DNA from: Tepidiforma flava
Lineage (GTDB): Bacteria; Chloroflexota; Dehalococcoidia; Tepidiformales; Tepidiformaceae
NCBI RefSeq assembly: GCF_027594505.1
Contig: NZ_CP115149.1
Coordinates: 124,001 to 188,000 of the forward strand
DNA: 64,000 nt
Direction: 5' to 3'
The translations under genes were made by a program, and so were the position numbers. Shown here piece after piece: positions 49,183-59,438 of the stretch. Position 1 is the first letter of the stretch. Each line of letters begins with the position of its first letter. A model generated the notes under the pieces. It was not told the origin of the DNA. It did no database searches and worked only from the letters and a program-made list of their open reading frames with translations.

Positions 49183-50957
49183 CGGCAAAGAGTTCGACCC
49201 AATCGCGCGTGACCATCCCGGCCGCCCTGACGGTGCGGGAGCTGGCGGAGCTGCTGCGCGTATCGCCGGTGGAAGTCATCAAGCGGCTGATGACGAACGG
49301 GGTGATGGCGAACCAGAACCAGACGATCGACTACGACACGGCGGCGATCGTCGCGGTGGAGCTGGGGTTCGAGCCGGAGCCGGAAGCGGCGGCCGCGCCT
49401 GAGCCGGGCGCGCCGCTCGTGGAGCCGGAGGAGGAGCCGGACGACCCGGCATCGCTCAAGCCGCGGCCGCCGGTCGTGACCATCCTCGGGCACGTCGACC
49501 ACGGGAAGACGAGCCTGCTCGATGCCATCCGCAAGACGCGGGTGGCGGCAGGCGAGGCCGGGGGCATCACGCAGCACATCGGCGCGTACCAGGTCGAGCG
49601 GGACGGTCACCTGATCACGTTCATCGATACACCGGGCCACGCGGCGTTCACGGCGATGCGGGCGCGCGGCGCCCAGGTGACGGATATCGCAGTGCTGGTG
49701 GTGGCGGCGGATGACGGCGTGATGCCGCAGACGGTGGAGGCGATCAACCACGCGAAGGCGGCCGAGGTGCCGATCATCGTCGCGATCAACAAGATCGACC
49801 TCCCGGCGGCGAACCCGGACCGGGTGAAGCAGCAGCTGACGGAGCACAACATCGTCGTCGAGGAGTACGGCGGCGATACGGTCTGCGTGCCGGTTTCGGC
49901 GGCGACGGGGCAGGGCATCGGCGACCTGCTGGAGGCGATCAACCTCGTCGCGGAGATCAGCGAACTGAAGGCGAACCCGAACCGGCCCGCCTCGGCGGTC
50001 GTCATCGAGGCGGAGCTGGACCCGAGCCGCGGGCCGGTGGCCACGGTGCTCGTGCAGCGCGGGACGCTGCGGCAGGGCGACGCGGTCGTGGTGGGCGAGA
50101 CGAGCGGCAAGGTCCGGGCGATGCTGGACGACCGCGGCCGGCGAATCAAGGAGGCCGGGCCTTCGACGCCGGTGGTCATCCTCGGGCTCGAGGACGTGCC
50201 GGAGGCCGGTGAGCGGCTGCGCGCGGTGGCCGATGAGAAGCTGGCGCGGCAGATCGTGGAAGAGCGGCGGCGCCGGCGCGAGGCGCAGGAGCAGACGCAG
50301 CATGCGCGGGTGAACCTCGACACGCTCTTCAACGAGATCAGCGCCGGGAAGCTGAAGGAGCTCATCATCATCCTGAAGACGGACGTGCGCGGGAGCGCGG
50401 AGGCGATCAAAGGCGCGCTGGAGCGGCTGAGCACGCAGGAAGTGAAGCTGAAGATCATCCACGCAGCGACGGGCCCGGTGACGGACAGCGACGTGATGCT
50501 GGCGGAGGCGTCGAACGGCATCATCATCGCGTTCAACACGCGCATCGAACCGAGCGCGAAGAAGCGCGCGGAGGCCGCGGGCATCGAAATCCGGAGCTAC
50601 AACATCATCTACCAGGTGCTCGAGGACGTGGAGAAGGCGCTCCAGGGCATGCTCGAGCCGGTGTACCAGACGGTGGTCGACGGCCACGCGGAAGTCCGCG
50701 CGGTCTTCAAATCGAGCCGCGTCGGGCAGATCGCGGGCAGCTACGTCACCGACGGCGTGGTGCGGCGCGGGTCGCTGGCGCGCGTGCTCCGGGGCAAGGA
50801 GGAGGTGGCGAAGGGCCGCTGCGAGGGGCTGAAGCGCTTCCAGGACGACGTCCGCGAAGTGCAGACCGGCTACGAATGCGGCATCGTCATCTCCGGGTTC
50901 GACAAGTTCCAGGTCGGCGACATCATCGAGTTCTACCACGAAGAGCGGGTGAGCTGA
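49179..50957 (+). CDS. infB: Translation initiation factor IF-2 (short form)
   Basis: GTPase that delivers initiator tRNA to the 30S subunit. Intact, 592 aa, with a short N-terminal region. One IF2N module is present ([20 protein letters not shown] region, about 18-60). The G domain starts near residue 95: [24 protein letters not shown] and [11 protein letters not shown]. Domain II and the C-terminal domain close with [22 protein letters not shown] overlaps the ylxR stop. The order nusA-ylxR-infB-rbfA-truB is the conserved translation operon. Confidence 0.96.
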   Translation: MTAKSSTQSRVTIPAALTVRELAELLRVSPVEVIKRLMTNGVMANQNQTIDYDTAAIVAVELGFEPEPEAAAAPEPGAPLVEPEEEPDDPASLKPRPPVVTILGHVDHGKTSLLDAIRKTRVAAGEAGGITQHIGAYQVERDGHLITFIDTPGHAAFTAMRARGAQVTDIAVLVVAADDGVMPQTVEAINHAKAAEVPIIVAINKIDLPAANPDRVKQQLTEHNIVVEEYGGDTVCVPVSAATGQGIGDLLEAINLVAEISELKANPNRPASAVVIEAELDPSRGPVATVLVQRGTLRQGDAVVVGETSGKVRAMLDDRGRRIKEAGPSTPVVILGLEDVPEAGERLRAVADEKLARQIVEERRRRREAQEQTQHARVNLDTLFNEISAGKLKELIIILKTDVRGSAEAIKGALERLSTQEVKLKIIHAATGPVTDSDVMLAEASNGIIIAFNTRIEPSAKKRAEAAGIEIRSYNIIYQVLEDVEKALQGMLEPVYQTVVDGHAEVRAVFKSSRVGQIAGSYVTDGVVRRGSLARVLRGKEEVAKGRCEGLKRFQDDVREVQTGYECGIVISGFDKFQVGDIIEFYHEERVS

Positions 50958-50973
50958 CGCCGCGGAGGGCGCG

Positions 50974-51343
50974 ATGACGATGCGCACGACGCGCGTGGGC
51001 GAACTGCTGCGCGCCGAGATTTCGGAGCTGCTGCTGCGGGGGTGAAAGACCCCGGGTCGGCCGCGGGATGGTCACGATCACGGAGGTGCAGGTCTCGCCG
51101 GACCTGCGGCGGGCGGTGGTGTACGTCTCCCACCTGGGCACGGAGGCGGAGCGCGCGGAGGCGATGGAGGGGCTGCAGCATTCGGCGCCGTTCCTGCACC
51201 GGGAGCTCGTGCACCGGCTCTCGCTGCGGAACGTTCCGGAGCTGGTGTTCCGGTTCGACCCCTCGATCGAGCGGGGCGCGCGGCTGGCGGAGCTGATCGA
51301 GCAGGTGCGGGCGGAGCGGCGTGGCGAGGAAGCGGGCGAGTAG
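50974..51343 (+). CDS. rbfA: Ribosome-binding factor A (two apparent frameshifts)
   Basis: RbfA binds the 30S precursor and is needed for 16S rRNA 5'-end maturation. The repaired protein is 123 aa. RTTRVGELLRAEISELLLR is helix 1, followed by VKDPRVGRGMVTITEVQVSPDLRRA (diagnostic part VTITEVQVSPDL) and VYVSHLG. LVHRLSLRNVPELVFRFD is the usual late block. Breaks in GGGGG 51038-51042 and CCCGGG 51051-51056 each need one base. GCGGAGGG lies just before the ATG. It overlaps truB by 23 bases. Confidence 0.92.
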
Positions 51344-52225
51344 CGGGCTCGACGGCCTCGTGCTGGTCGACAAGCCGGCGGGGTGGACGAGCCACGATGT
51401 GGTGGCGAAGGCGCGCCGGCTCTTCGGGCAGCCGCGCATCGGGCATACGGGGACGCTGGACCCGTTCGCGACGGGACTGCTGGTGCTGTGCCTGGGCCAG
51501 GCGACGCGGCTCGCGGAGTACCTGACCGCGCACGAGAAGGAGTACGCGGGCGAGATGGCGCTCGGGGTCGAGACCGACACGGGGGATGGGGACGGCGAGG
51601 CGGTCTTCCGGGCCCCGGTCCCGGACCTCGGGCCAGCCGACCTCGAGCGGCTCGCAGCCGGGTTCACGGGGCGGCTCGCGCAGGTGCCCCCGGCGCACAG
51701 CGCGGTGAAGGTCGGGGGCAGCGGGCGTATGCGCTCGCCCGGAAGGGGAGGCGGTGGAGCTGGCGCCGCGCGAGGTCGAAATTTTCGCCCTCGCACTGGC
51801 ACCGGCGGGGCCGGACCGGCTCACGCTGCGGGTGCGGTGCGGGCCGGGCACGTACGTCAGGGCGCTGGCGCGGGACATCGGCCGGGCGATCGGGTGCGGG
51901 GCACACCTCGCGGTGCTGCGGCGGACGCGCTCGGGACCGTTCCGGGTGGAGGAGGCGCTCACGATGGAGGCGCTGGAGCAGCTCGCGGCGGCGGGACGGG
52001 CCGGGGAGGCGGTGCTGCCGGCCGATGAAGGGATGCTCTGGTGGAGCGCGGCGATCCTGGGGAGGCGGGGGCAGGGGCGTTCACGCGCGGGAATCCGCAC
52101 CGGGGCGGGGGCTTCCGGGCGCCGGCAGCGCTGGCGCGGGTGTACGACGCGGGGGCGGCTTCCTCGGCGTGGGGAGCGTGGATGGCGCCGGGGTGGTGCG
52201 ACCGGTGAAGGTTCTTCGCGGGTAA
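51321..52225 (+). CDS. truB: tRNA pseudouridine(55) synthase (four apparent frameshifts)
   Basis: Makes pseudouridine 55 in the T loop of tRNAs. The repaired protein is 302 aa. LVLVDKPAGWTSHDVVAK opens it, and the catalytic Asp is in IGHTGTLDPFATGLL. VPPAHSAVKVGGQRAYALARKG is recovered after repair, and CGPGTYVRALARDIG is the later conserved block. The C-terminal region ends GVVRPVKVLRG, as in TruB PUA-like tails. Breaks at 51714-51718, 51745-51748, 52059-52062 and 52151-52155 each need one base. Start GTG at 51321, inside the 3' end of rbfA. Confidence 0.92.
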
Positions 52226-52270
52226 TCCCGCGAAATCGTACGTTATGTCGTTTTCAGGTTCATGTTCTTG

Positions 52271-52299
52271 TTGACAGGTGCAGGGCCGAGGGTGATCAT
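52271..52299 (+). promoter_or_regulatory. Promoter of the DUF5679 gene
   Basis: A perfect TTGACA (52271-52276) is followed after 17 bases by GATCAT (52294-52299, four of six matches to TATAAT). It is the best sigma-70 promoter in the window. The leader to the TTG start is about 80 bases. The rest of the 52226-52386 gap shows no other signal. Confidence 0.7.
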
Positions 52300-52386
52300 G
52301 CTCGGTGGCCGGTTGGTCTGCGCAGCTGCGTAGGCACTCTCACAATTTGGCCGGTGCCGTCGAACGACGGGAGAAGGAGGGTCCAC

Positions 52387-52527
52387 TTGGAAGCCTACTG
52401 CCTGAAGTGCCGGGAACGGCGCGAGATGAAGGATCCGAAGGCGATCACGATGAAGAACGGGAAGCCCGCCACCGAGGGAACCTGCCCGGTGTGCGGGACG
52501 AAGATGTTCAAGATCGGGAAGGCCTGA
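52387..52527 (+). CDS. DUF5679-type small zinc-ribbon protein, TTG start
   Basis: A 46-aa protein with two CxxC pairs: AYCLKCRERREM and GTCPVCGTKMFKIGK. ITMKNGKPATEGTC links the halves, the pattern of DUF5679 proteins, several of which sit near chromatin-like or ribosomal genes in Chloroflexota. The TTG start at 52387 follows AAGGAGG (52374-52380) by 6 bases, a near-perfect ribosome site. It has its own promoter and a strong terminator, so it is probably well expressed. Function unknown; nucleic acid binding is plausible. Confidence 0.8.
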   Translation: MEAYCLKCRERREMKDPKAITMKNGKPATEGTCPVCGTKMFKIGKA

Positions 52528-52559
52528 GGCCGGGCTTTCCGCACCAGAACCGAACGCGC

Positions 52560-52597
52560 AGCGAACGCCCGCCGGGCTCCCGGCGGGCGTTCGCTTT
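52560..52597. terminator. Strong bidirectional terminator after the DUF5679 gene
   Basis: A 17-base perfect inverted repeat, AGCGAACGCCCGCCGGG at 52560-52576 and its complement at 52579-52595, is followed by TT on the + strand. It separates the DUF5679 gene from the leftward hisN-like gene ending at 52607. Confidence 0.85.
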
Positions 52598-52606
52598 GGG
52601 ATCGGG

Positions 52607-53383
52607 TCAGGGCTGGGGCTCGAGGTCGGCGGCGAGGAGGCGGAGGACTTCGGCGTGGAGGCGGCCGTTCGTGGCGACAGCGGAATCGCCGAGGCGGGGG
52701 TTGCCGTCCCACTGGCTGAAGCCGCCGCCGGCTTCGCGGACGATGGGCTGGAGGGCGGCGGCGTCCCGGTGCTCATATCGGGGTCGAGCATGATCTCGGC
52801 GCGGCCGGTGGCGACGAGGAGGTACCCGTAGCAATCGCCCCAGGCGCGGGCGAGGCCGCAGCGCTCGACGAGCGCCGCGTAGCCGCGGGGCCGGCGGGCC
52901 GCGGTGCGGGCGAACGACGTCATGGTGAGCGTGGCGTCGTCGAGGCGGTCGACGGCCGAGACGCGGCAGGGTTCGCCGTTGAGGCGCGCACCCCGGCCGA
53001 GGGCGGCGGCGACGGTTTCGCCGACGGCGGGACAGGCGATGACGCCGAGGACCGGCTCGCCGTCCTGCTCGAGCGCGACGAGGGTGCCGAAGAGCGGGAC
53101 GCGGTGGATGAACGACTTGGTGCCGTCGATGGGGTCGACGATCCAGCGGTGCCGGCCGTCGCCGGGGATTCGCCGTACTCTTCGCCGAGGACGCCGAAGC
53201 CGGGGGTTTCGCGGGCGAAGAATTCGCGCATGGCGACTTCGGCGCGGCGGTCGGCTTCGGTCACGGGGTGCGATCGGCTTTCCGCTCGACGTCGAAGGGC
53301 CCGGCGTAGATGGGCATGATGACGCCGCGGGCGATGTCGGCGGCGCGGAGGGCGATGGCGAGGAGGTCGTCGAGCTCGGCCAT
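52607..53383 (-). CDS. hisN: Inositol-monophosphatase family, histidinol-phosphatase type (three apparent frameshifts)
   Basis: Mg-dependent phosphatase, 259 aa repaired. Metal-site motifs: GVLGEEYGE, then RWIVDPIDGTKSFIHR. The C-terminal block WGDCYGYLLVATGRAEIMLDP is the pattern of HisN histidinol-phosphatases (diagnostic part WGDCYGYLLVATG), which act in histidine synthesis, rather than of inositol phosphatases. VTEADRRAEVAMREF is the N-terminal block. Breaks at 53265-53268, 53164-53167 and CCC 52765-52767 each need one base. ATG at 53383 overlaps the aldo/keto reductase stop (TGATG). No other his genes adjoin, so the substrate call is moderate. Confidence 0.82.
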
Positions 53384-54381
53384 CAGCGGACGGCGTCCCC
53401 GCGGCGGTAGTCGGCGGTGAGGTCATCGAGCTGCTGCTTCAGGTCGGCGGGGAGCGGCGTTTCGGCGGCCGCGAGGGAATCGGCGAGCTGCTCGGGGCGG
53501 CTGGCGCCGATGATCGGGGAGGTGACGGCCGGGTTGGCGAGCACCCAGGCGACGGCCATCTGGGCGAGCGACATGCCGGCCCCGGCAGCGATGGGGCGGA
53601 GCGCTTCGACCGTCTGGAACATGCGCTCGTGCCAGTAGCGGTCCTGGTAGATGCGGGCAGCGGTGCCGAGCGTAAAGCGGGAGCCTTCTTCGGGCCCGGC
53701 CGAAGGGTTGTGCTTGCCGGTGAGGAGGCCGCCGGCGAGCGGGTTGTAGGGGATGACGCCGATGCCTTCTTCGCGGCAGAGGGGAAGGAGCTCGCGCTCG
53801 ATTTCGCGGAAGAGGAGGTTGTAGCGCGGCTGGACGGAATCGAAGCGCGCGACACCGAGGACTTCGCTGCGGCCGATGGCGCGGGCGACCTGGTAGGCGA
53901 GAAAGTTCGAGCAGCCGATGTACCGGACTTTGCCCCAGCGGACGAGGTCGTCGAGGGCCTTGAGCGTCTCGTCGATCGGTGTCTCGGGGTCGGGACCGTG
54001 GAGCTGGTAGAGGTCGATGTAGTCGGTGCCGAGGCGGCGGAGCGACGCGTCGACGGCATCGAGGATGTGCTTGCGGGAGTTGCCGCGGTCCCACGGCGAG
54101 GGGCCGACAGGGGCGAAGCACTTCGTCGCGAGGATGATGCGGCTGCGGTTGCCGGTGCGGGCGAGCCAGCGCCCGATGATTTCTTCGGTGCGGCCCTGCG
54201 AGCCGGGCGGCGCGCCGAGGGGGTAGACATCGGCGGTGTCGAAGAAGGTGATGCCGCCTTCGAAGGCGCGGTCCATGATGGCGAACGAGGTAGGCTCGTC
54301 GCACTGGAAGCCGAAGGTCATGGTGCCGAGGCAGAGGCGGGAGACGGGCAGGCCGGTGCGGCCGAGGCGGGTGTACTGCAT
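53383..54381 (-). CDS. Aldo/keto reductase
   Basis: NADPH-dependent oxidoreductase, TIM barrel, intact at 332 aa. The catalytic tetrad is visible: Asp and Tyr in FFDTADVYPLG, Lys in ILATKCFAPV, and His in LYQLHGPDPETP. RYIGCSNFLAYQ and SPIIGASRPEQLADSL (cofactor site) follow. It resembles the YajO/YghZ subgroup acting on small aldehydes or sugars. CACAAT ends 6 bases before the ATG but departs from TANNNT at the first base. Overlaps hisN, so co-transcribed. Confidence 0.93.
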   Translation of the reverse strand: MQYTRLGRTGLPVSRLCLGTMTFGFQCDEPTSFAIMDRAFEGGITFFDTADVYPLGAPPGSQGRTEEIIGRWLARTGNRSRIILATKCFAPVGPSPWDRGNSRKHILDAVDASLRRLGTDYIDLYQLHGPDPETPIDETLKALDDLVRWGKVRYIGCSNFLAYQVARAIGRSEVLGVARFDSVQPRYNLLFREIERELLPLCREEGIGVIPYNPLAGGLLTGKHNPSAGPEEGSRFTLGTAARIYQDRYWHERMFQTVEALRPIAAGAGMSLAQMAVAWVLANPAVTSPIIGASRPEQLADSLAAAETPLPADLKQQLDDLTADYRRGDAVR

Positions 54382-54423
54382 GCGGCGATTGTGCCGGAGG
54401 CGGACGCCGGTGTCGCGCCCGGG

Positions 54424-54801
54424 TCAGTGGCGGGACTGGTCGATGATCTCCTCGGCGGCGCGGATCGCGGCTTCGGTGTCGTCGAGCGGGTCGCCGCCCC
54501 CGGCCGGCGGGTCGGACGGGCTGACCGGCTCGATGTAGGTGCAGTAGCGGCAGGACGCGGAGGAGCCGACGAGGGCGAGGGCGAAGTGGCTGAAGGTGCG
54601 GCCGCAGTTGGCGACCCGGGCGCGCCGGACGCGGGCGCGGCGGGACGCGCGGGGCGGCTTCGCCTGTTTCGGTTTGGGGATGCCGCCGGCGATGCCGCCA
54701 CCCATGCCCTTCCGCGCCTCGCGCTGCGCCAGGTAGGCGTTGAGGAGGTAGACGAAGAAGGGCAGCCCGAGGATCAGGAAGAAGAGCACCGACTGCAGCA
54801 T
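54424..54801 (-). CDS. Small membrane-anchored Cys-containing protein, 125 aa
   Basis: Not recognised. Residues 1-25 form one membrane helix (VLFFLILGLPFFVYLLNAYL). A Gly-rich, then strongly basic linker follows (PKPKQAKPPRASRRARVRRAR). A segment with one Cys, one His and a CxxC (NCGRTFSHF, SCRYCTY) could bind metal. The end is acidic. Intact. TACACT ends 6 bases before ATG and there is no Shine-Dalgarno, matching the leaderless pattern. Confidence 0.65.
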   Translation of the reverse strand: MLQSVLFFLILGLPFFVYLLNAYLAQREARKGMGGGIAGGIPKPKQAKPPRASRRARVRRARVANCGRTFSHFALALVGSSASCRYCTYIEPVSPSDPPAGGGDPLDDTEAAIRAAEEIIDQSRH

Positions 54802-54807
54802 GCCCGT

Positions 54808-54813
54808 AGTGTA
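54808..54813 (-). promoter_or_regulatory. Candidate -10 box for the small membrane protein gene
   Basis: TACACT on the - strand ends 6 bases before the ATG at 54801. The -35 is not clear. Confidence 0.5.
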
Positions 54814-54837
54814 GCGGATTTCGGATGCGCTATGCCG

Positions 54838-56183
54838 TCAGGCGGGCTCGAGATGGCCCTCATCGCGGAGCTGGAGGAGGGCGCCGCGCCAGGCTTCGAG
54901 GGTGGCCTCGATATCGGCCTCGGTGTGGGCGGAGCTGAGCATCCCGCCCGTGCCGAAGAGCTGGACGCCGCGGTTGAGGAGGGCGAGCTGGAGGAGCCGG
55001 GCGCGCTCGGGCGGCATCGGCGTTTCGAGGAGGCCCGGCGGGAGGTCGCGGCCGTCGGCGTCGCCGGCTTCGGGCACCGCGGACCCCGCGAGGTGGACGC
55101 GGAAGGCAGAGGACTGGCCGTAGACGATGCCCGGGATGCCGAGTTCGCAGAGGACGGCGTTCATGCCGCTGCGGAGGCTGGCGGCGAGGCCGGCCGCGCG
55201 CTGCTGGTGGGTGCCGTCGGCGATTTCGCGCAGGCAGGCCGCGCCGGCGGCGGCGGAGAGCGGGTTGGCGTTGAAGGTGCCCGGGTGGCCGACCTTCTCC
55301 GTCCGCGGCCCGGCCCCGGGGAACTGGAGGTATTCGAGGAGGTCGCGGCGGCCGGCGACGGCGCCGCCGGGGAAGCCGCCCGCGAGGATCTTGGCGAGGG
55401 TGACGAGGTCGGGCCGGACGCCTTCGACCTCCTGGACGCCGCCCGGCGCCCAGCGGAAGCCAGTGACGACTTCGTCCATGATGAAGACGGCGCCGGCGCG
55501 GGCGCAGCGCTCGGCGAGGCCCTGGAGGAAGCCGCGGGGCAGCGGCACCTGGCCGCTCGACGCGCCGGCCGCTTCGACGATGACGGCACCGATGTCGCCG
55601 CGCTCGGCGAACGCGCGGTCGACGGCATCGAGCGAGGGCGGGAGGACGAGGACGGAATCGAGCGTGGCGGCAGGGATGCCGGGGGAACGCGGCCCGCGTA
55701 GCTGGAGGCCGGGACGACGTAGTCGTGCCAGCCATGGAAGTGGCGTTCGAACTTGATGACTGCCGGCTTGCCGGTGGCGGCGCGGGCGAGGCGGAGGGCC
55801 ATCAGCGTGGCTTCGGTGCCGGAGGAGGTGAAGCGGACGACCTCGGCGGCGGGCACCAGGCGGACGACCTCTTCGGCCCAGGCGATTTCGAGCTCGTGGC
55901 TGGCGCCGTAGTGGGTGCCGCGCGCGAGCTGGGCCTGCGCGGCTGCGGTGACGGCCGGGTGGTTGTGGCCGAGGAGGAGGGCGCCGTGCCCGACGACGTA
56001 GTCGATATAGCGGTGGCCATCGACGTCCCATTTCGCGGCGCCGTCCGCGCGGTCGGCGTAGATGGGGAAGGGGCGGAGATAGCGGCTGTCGTGGGTGACG
56101 CCGCTGGGGAGGACCCGGGCAGCGCGTTCGTAGAGGGCGCGGGAGCCCGGGTGGCGGTCGACGTACTCCTGTTCGATGGCCAT
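54838..56183 (-). CDS. Class III aminotransferase, glutamate-1-semialdehyde aminomutase-like (apparent frameshift)
   Basis: PLP enzyme of the HemL-like branch, 448 aa repaired. TSSGTEATLMALRLARAATG, then ERHFHGWHDYVVP, IMDEVVTGFRWAPGG and VTLAKILAGGFPGGAVAG (PLP lysine in TLAKILAGG) are family blocks. The N-terminus reads VLPSGVTHDSRYLRPFPIY, not the PGGVNSPVRAF of true HemL, and no haem genes adjoin, so a different amino donor or acceptor is likely. One break at GGGGG 55681-55685 needs one base. ATG at 56183; TATCAT ends 10 bases upstream. Confidence 0.8.
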
Positions 56184-56244
56184 GACGAGGGCGATGATAC
56201 CGCCTTTTCTCGATGCTGCCGGGGGCGTAGATTGGCCATGCGGC

Positions 56245-56919
56245 ATGGCGGACCAGTCGATTCTTCAGCCCGGCAATTTGCTCATGGTGCAGGAGCGGGA
56301 GCGGTACCTTGCGGGCCTGTTCCGGCGGGTGGGCTGGCAATCGCTCGCCGAGCTGCGGGCGTTCGAAGCCGGGTGTTCGACGGGGTACAACCTGCGGATG
56401 CTCGTGCAGTGGGGCGCGAAGCCGGCGAACGTGGCGGGCCAGGACCTCGACCCGGCGGCGGTGGCCTACTGCCGGGCGCACGCGAGCGATATCCGCGTGC
56501 ACGAGGGGAGCGCCGAGCGGATCCCGGAGCCGGACCGGGCGTTCGACCTCGCGCTGGCGTTCACGCTGTTCAGCTCGGTGCCGGACGAGGACGTGGCGCA
56601 GCGGATCGCGGCGGAGCTGGTGCGGATCACGCGGCCGGGCGGGCTGATCCTCGTGTACGACATGCGGCGGCGGAACCCGGCGAACCCGAACGTGCACCCC
56701 GTGCTCGAAGATGACGTGCGGCGGTGGTTCCCGCGGTGCCCGATGCGGACGAAGACGCTGACGCTGGCGCCGCCGATCGCGCGGCGCATCGGGCGGTTCG
56801 CGCCGTGGCTGTACGGGCCGCTCGCGGCGGTGCCGGTGCTGCGGACGCACGCGCTGTACGTGCTGCGGCGGCCGGGGCAGGTGGATGTGTTCCGCGGGCG
56901 GGCGGGGCAGGAATCGTAA
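56245..56919 (+). CDS. SAM-dependent methyltransferase
   Basis: Class I methyltransferase of the Methyltransf_11/25 type, intact at 224 aa. SAM motif I is FEAGCSTGYNLRML, motif II lies around GQDLDPAAVAYCR, and LALAFTLFSSVPDED with RITRPGGLILVYD are motifs IV and post-IV. A hydrophobic C-terminal part (GRFAPWLYGPLAAVPVL) suggests a membrane-associated or lipid-like substrate. The start region has no good ribosome site; TAGATT lies 11 bases before the ATG. It diverges from the aminotransferase. Confidence 0.82.
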   Translation: MADQSILQPGNLLMVQERERYLAGLFRRVGWQSLAELRAFEAGCSTGYNLRMLVQWGAKPANVAGQDLDPAAVAYCRAHASDIRVHEGSAERIPEPDRAFDLALAFTLFSSVPDEDVAQRIAAELVRITRPGGLILVYDMRRRNPANPNVHPVLEDDVRRWFPRCPMRTKTLTLAPPIARRIGRFAPWLYGPLAAVPVLRTHALYVLRRPGQVDVFRGRAGQES

Positions 56920-57029
56920 ACGTTTCCGGATAGACAGGCGGTTGCGAATTCGGGCAGAGTGGAGGGGCGGCTCACTGCGGCCTCGCCCGGGACCGTTCGA
57001 TACTCGCTATGGTAGTCTAGGAGGACGCT

Positions 57030-58451
57030 ATGGCTCAGTGGGACGTCGCAGTCATCGGAGGCGGGCCGGGCGGGTACGTGGCGGCGATCCGCGCGGCGCA
57101 GCTGGGCCTGAAGACGGCGGTCTTCGAGAAGGAGCGGGTCGGCGGGCTCTGCCTCAACTGGGGCTGCATCCCGAGCAAGGCGCTCTTGAAGAATGCGGAC
57201 GTGGTGAACGCCGTGCGCGAGGGCGCGCAGTGGGGGCTGACCGGGGCGGAAGCGGTCAGGTTCGACTACGGCGCGGCGGTGGACCGGAGCCGGCGGGTCG
57301 TCGACCAGATCGTCGGCGGCGTCGAAGGGCTGCTGCGTGACAACGGCGTTGAGCTCATCGCCGCGGAGGCGCGACTGACCGGGACGCGGACGGTCGCAGC
57401 GGGCGGCGCGGAACACCGGGCGGCGAACATCATCATCGCAACGGGCGCCGGGCCGCGGGTGCTGCCGGGACTGGAGCCGGACGGCGAAACGGTCATCACG
57501 AGCCGGGAGGCGCTGGCGCGGCGGGATGCGCCGCGGCGGGCGGTCATCATCGGCGCCGGGCCGGTCGGGGTGGAGTTCGCCCATCTCTGGGCGAGCTACG
57601 GCAGCGAGGTGACGCTCATCGAGCTGATGGAGACGCTGCTGCCGCTCGAGGACCCGGAGATCGGCCGGCTGCTGAAGCGGAGCTTCGAGGCGCGCGGCAT
57701 CCGGTGCCTGGTCGGGACGCGGGTCGCCGGCATCGAGCGGACTTCAGCGGGTGCGCTGGTGCGAACGCAGGCGGAAGGGAGCGCATCGGCGATCGAAGCG
57801 GAGACCGTGCTGGTCGCGGTCGGGTTCACGCCGCGGACGGAGGGGCTGGGGCTCGAGGCGGCGGGGGTGCGCACGACCCGCGGGTTCATCGAGATCGACG
57901 GGCGGATGGCGACAAACGTGCCCGGCGTGTATGCGGTCGGCGACGTCACAGGGAAGCTGATGCTGGCCCACGTGGCATCGCAGCAGGGCGTGCTGGCAGC
58001 GGAGGCGATCGCAGGGCTGCAGCGGCCGGAGCCGGATTATGTGCAGATGCCGCGGGCGACGTTCTGCCAGCCGCAAGCGGGCTCGATCGGGTACACGGAG
58101 GCGGGGGCGCGGCAGGCAGGGTTCGAGGTGAAGACCGGCAGGTTCCCGCTCACGGCGCTCGGGAAGGCGGTGGCTGCGGGGCACACGGAAGGGTTCGTGA
58201 AGGTGGTGGTGGATGCGGCGACCGGACAGGTGCTCGGCATCCACATGGTCGGGCACGACATCAACGACCTGCTCGGCGAGGCGACGATGGTGGCGATGCT
58301 GGAAGCGACGACTGCCGAGCTGGGATTTGCGGTGCACGCGCATCCGACGCTGCCGGAGGCGCTGAAGGAGGCCGCGCTGGCGGCCGATGGCGAGGCGATC
58401 CACATCGCAAAGCGGCGGGCTGCGCCGCGGGAAGGAGCCGTGACAGCATGA
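57030..58451 (+). CDS. lpdA: Dihydrolipoyl dehydrogenase (E3)
   Basis: FAD enzyme that reoxidises the lipoyl groups of the 2-oxoacid dehydrogenase complex coded next to it. Intact, 473 aa. FAD site [15 protein letters not shown], redox disulfide in [17 protein letters not shown] site [13 protein letters not shown], second FAD block [15 protein letters not shown], and the C-terminal His-Glu in [19 protein letters not shown] (57019-57024) is 5 bases before the ATG. It overlaps the E1 alpha start by ATGA-type overlap (58448-58451). Confidence 0.96.
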   Translation: MAQWDVAVIGGGPGGYVAAIRAAQLGLKTAVFEKERVGGLCLNWGCIPSKALLKNADVVNAVREGAQWGLTGAEAVRFDYGAAVDRSRRVVDQIVGGVEGLLRDNGVELIAAEARLTGTRTVAAGGAEHRAANIIIATGAGPRVLPGLEPDGETVITSREALARRDAPRRAVIIGAGPVGVEFAHLWASYGSEVTLIELMETLLPLEDPEIGRLLKRSFEARGIRCLVGTRVAGIERTSAGALVRTQAEGSASAIEAETVLVAVGFTPRTEGLGLEAAGVRTTRGFIEIDGRMATNVPGVYAVGDVTGKLMLAHVASQQGVLAAEAIAGLQRPEPDYVQMPRATFCQPQAGSIGYTEAGARQAGFEVKTGRFPLTALGKAVAAGHTEGFVKVVVDAATGQVLGIHMVGHDINDLLGEATMVAMLEATTAELGFAVHAHPTLPEALKEAALAADGEAIHIAKRRAAPREGAVTA

Positions 58452-59435
58452 CGACCGACGTGCAGAGCGCCCTGATGCGCGAGCTGGGAGCGGAACAGCT
58501 GGGCATGTTCCTCTACCAGATGGTGCTCATCCGGCACTTCGAAGAGAAGTGCGGCGAACTGTACACGAAGGGGAAGATCCGCGGGTTCCTGCACCTGTAC
58601 ACCGGGCAGGAGGCGTGCGCGGTCGGCTCCATCAACTGCCTCGAAGAGCGGGACAAGATCCTGACGCACTACCGCGACCACGGCCACGCGCTGGCGCGGG
58701 GGTGGACCCGAACCGGGTGATGGCCGAGCTGTACGGCAAGGCGACGGGCGTCGCCGGGGGACGCGGCGGCTCGATGCACCTGTACGACGTGGAGAAAGGG
58801 TTCCTCGGCGGGTATGCCATCGTGGCGGCCCACCTGCCCTGGCGGTGGGGCTCGGCGTCGCGGCGCAGATGAAGCGCGAAGACTTCGTCACGCTCTGCAT
58901 CTTCGGCGACGGGAGCGTGGGCGAGGGCGAATTCCACGAGGCGCTGAACATGGCAGTGCTCTGGAACACGCCGACGATTTTCTTCTGCGAGAACAACCTG
59001 TACGGGATGGGCGTGCCGTTCAAGGCGTCGCTCTCGACGGAGATCCCGAAGCTGGCGGCGGCGTACAACATGCCGGCGGTCTCGGTCGACGGGATGGACG
59101 TGCTGGCGGTGTATGCGGCCACCCGGGAGGCGGTCGCGCATGCGCGGGCGGGCAAGGGGCCCTACTTCATCGAAGCGATGACGTACCGCTACCGCGGGCA
59201 TTCGATGGCCGACCCCGAGCTGTACCGCCTGAAAGAGGAGATCGAGGAAGCGAAGCAGCGGGACTGCATCGAGCGCCTGAAGCGACAGATGATGGAAGCC
59301 GGGATGCTCGACGAACAGGGCTTCGCGGAGATCGACGCGCGGGCGACGGCCGTCGTCGATGAGGCGGTGGAGTTTTCGGAACGGAGCCCGCAGCCGGCGC
59401 TGGATACGCTCTTCGACCACCTCTACAAGGAGTAG
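58448..59435 (+). CDS. pdhA: 2-oxoacid (pyruvate) dehydrogenase E1 alpha (two apparent frameshifts)
   Basis: Thiamin-diphosphate subunit of the decarboxylase, 329 aa repaired. [15 protein letters not shown], then [14 protein letters not shown] and the phosphorylation-loop-like [11 protein letters not shown] are N-terminal blocks. The ThDP motif is [19 protein letters not shown] ending in [21 protein letters not shown] closes the domain. Breaks at GGGGG 58698-58702 and CCC 58837-58839 each need one base. The sequence fits pyruvate or acetoin dehydrogenase E1 alpha; pyruvate is the default. Three bases separate it from E1 beta. Confidence 0.92.
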
Positions 59436-59438
59436 GCG

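Noticed and set aside
51754-52527. Fusion of the truB C-terminal half to the DUF5679 protein in one long frame
   Set aside because: It arises only because frameshifts put truB in the DUF5679 frame. The repaired truB stops at 52225, and the DUF5679 gene has its own promoter and ribosome site.
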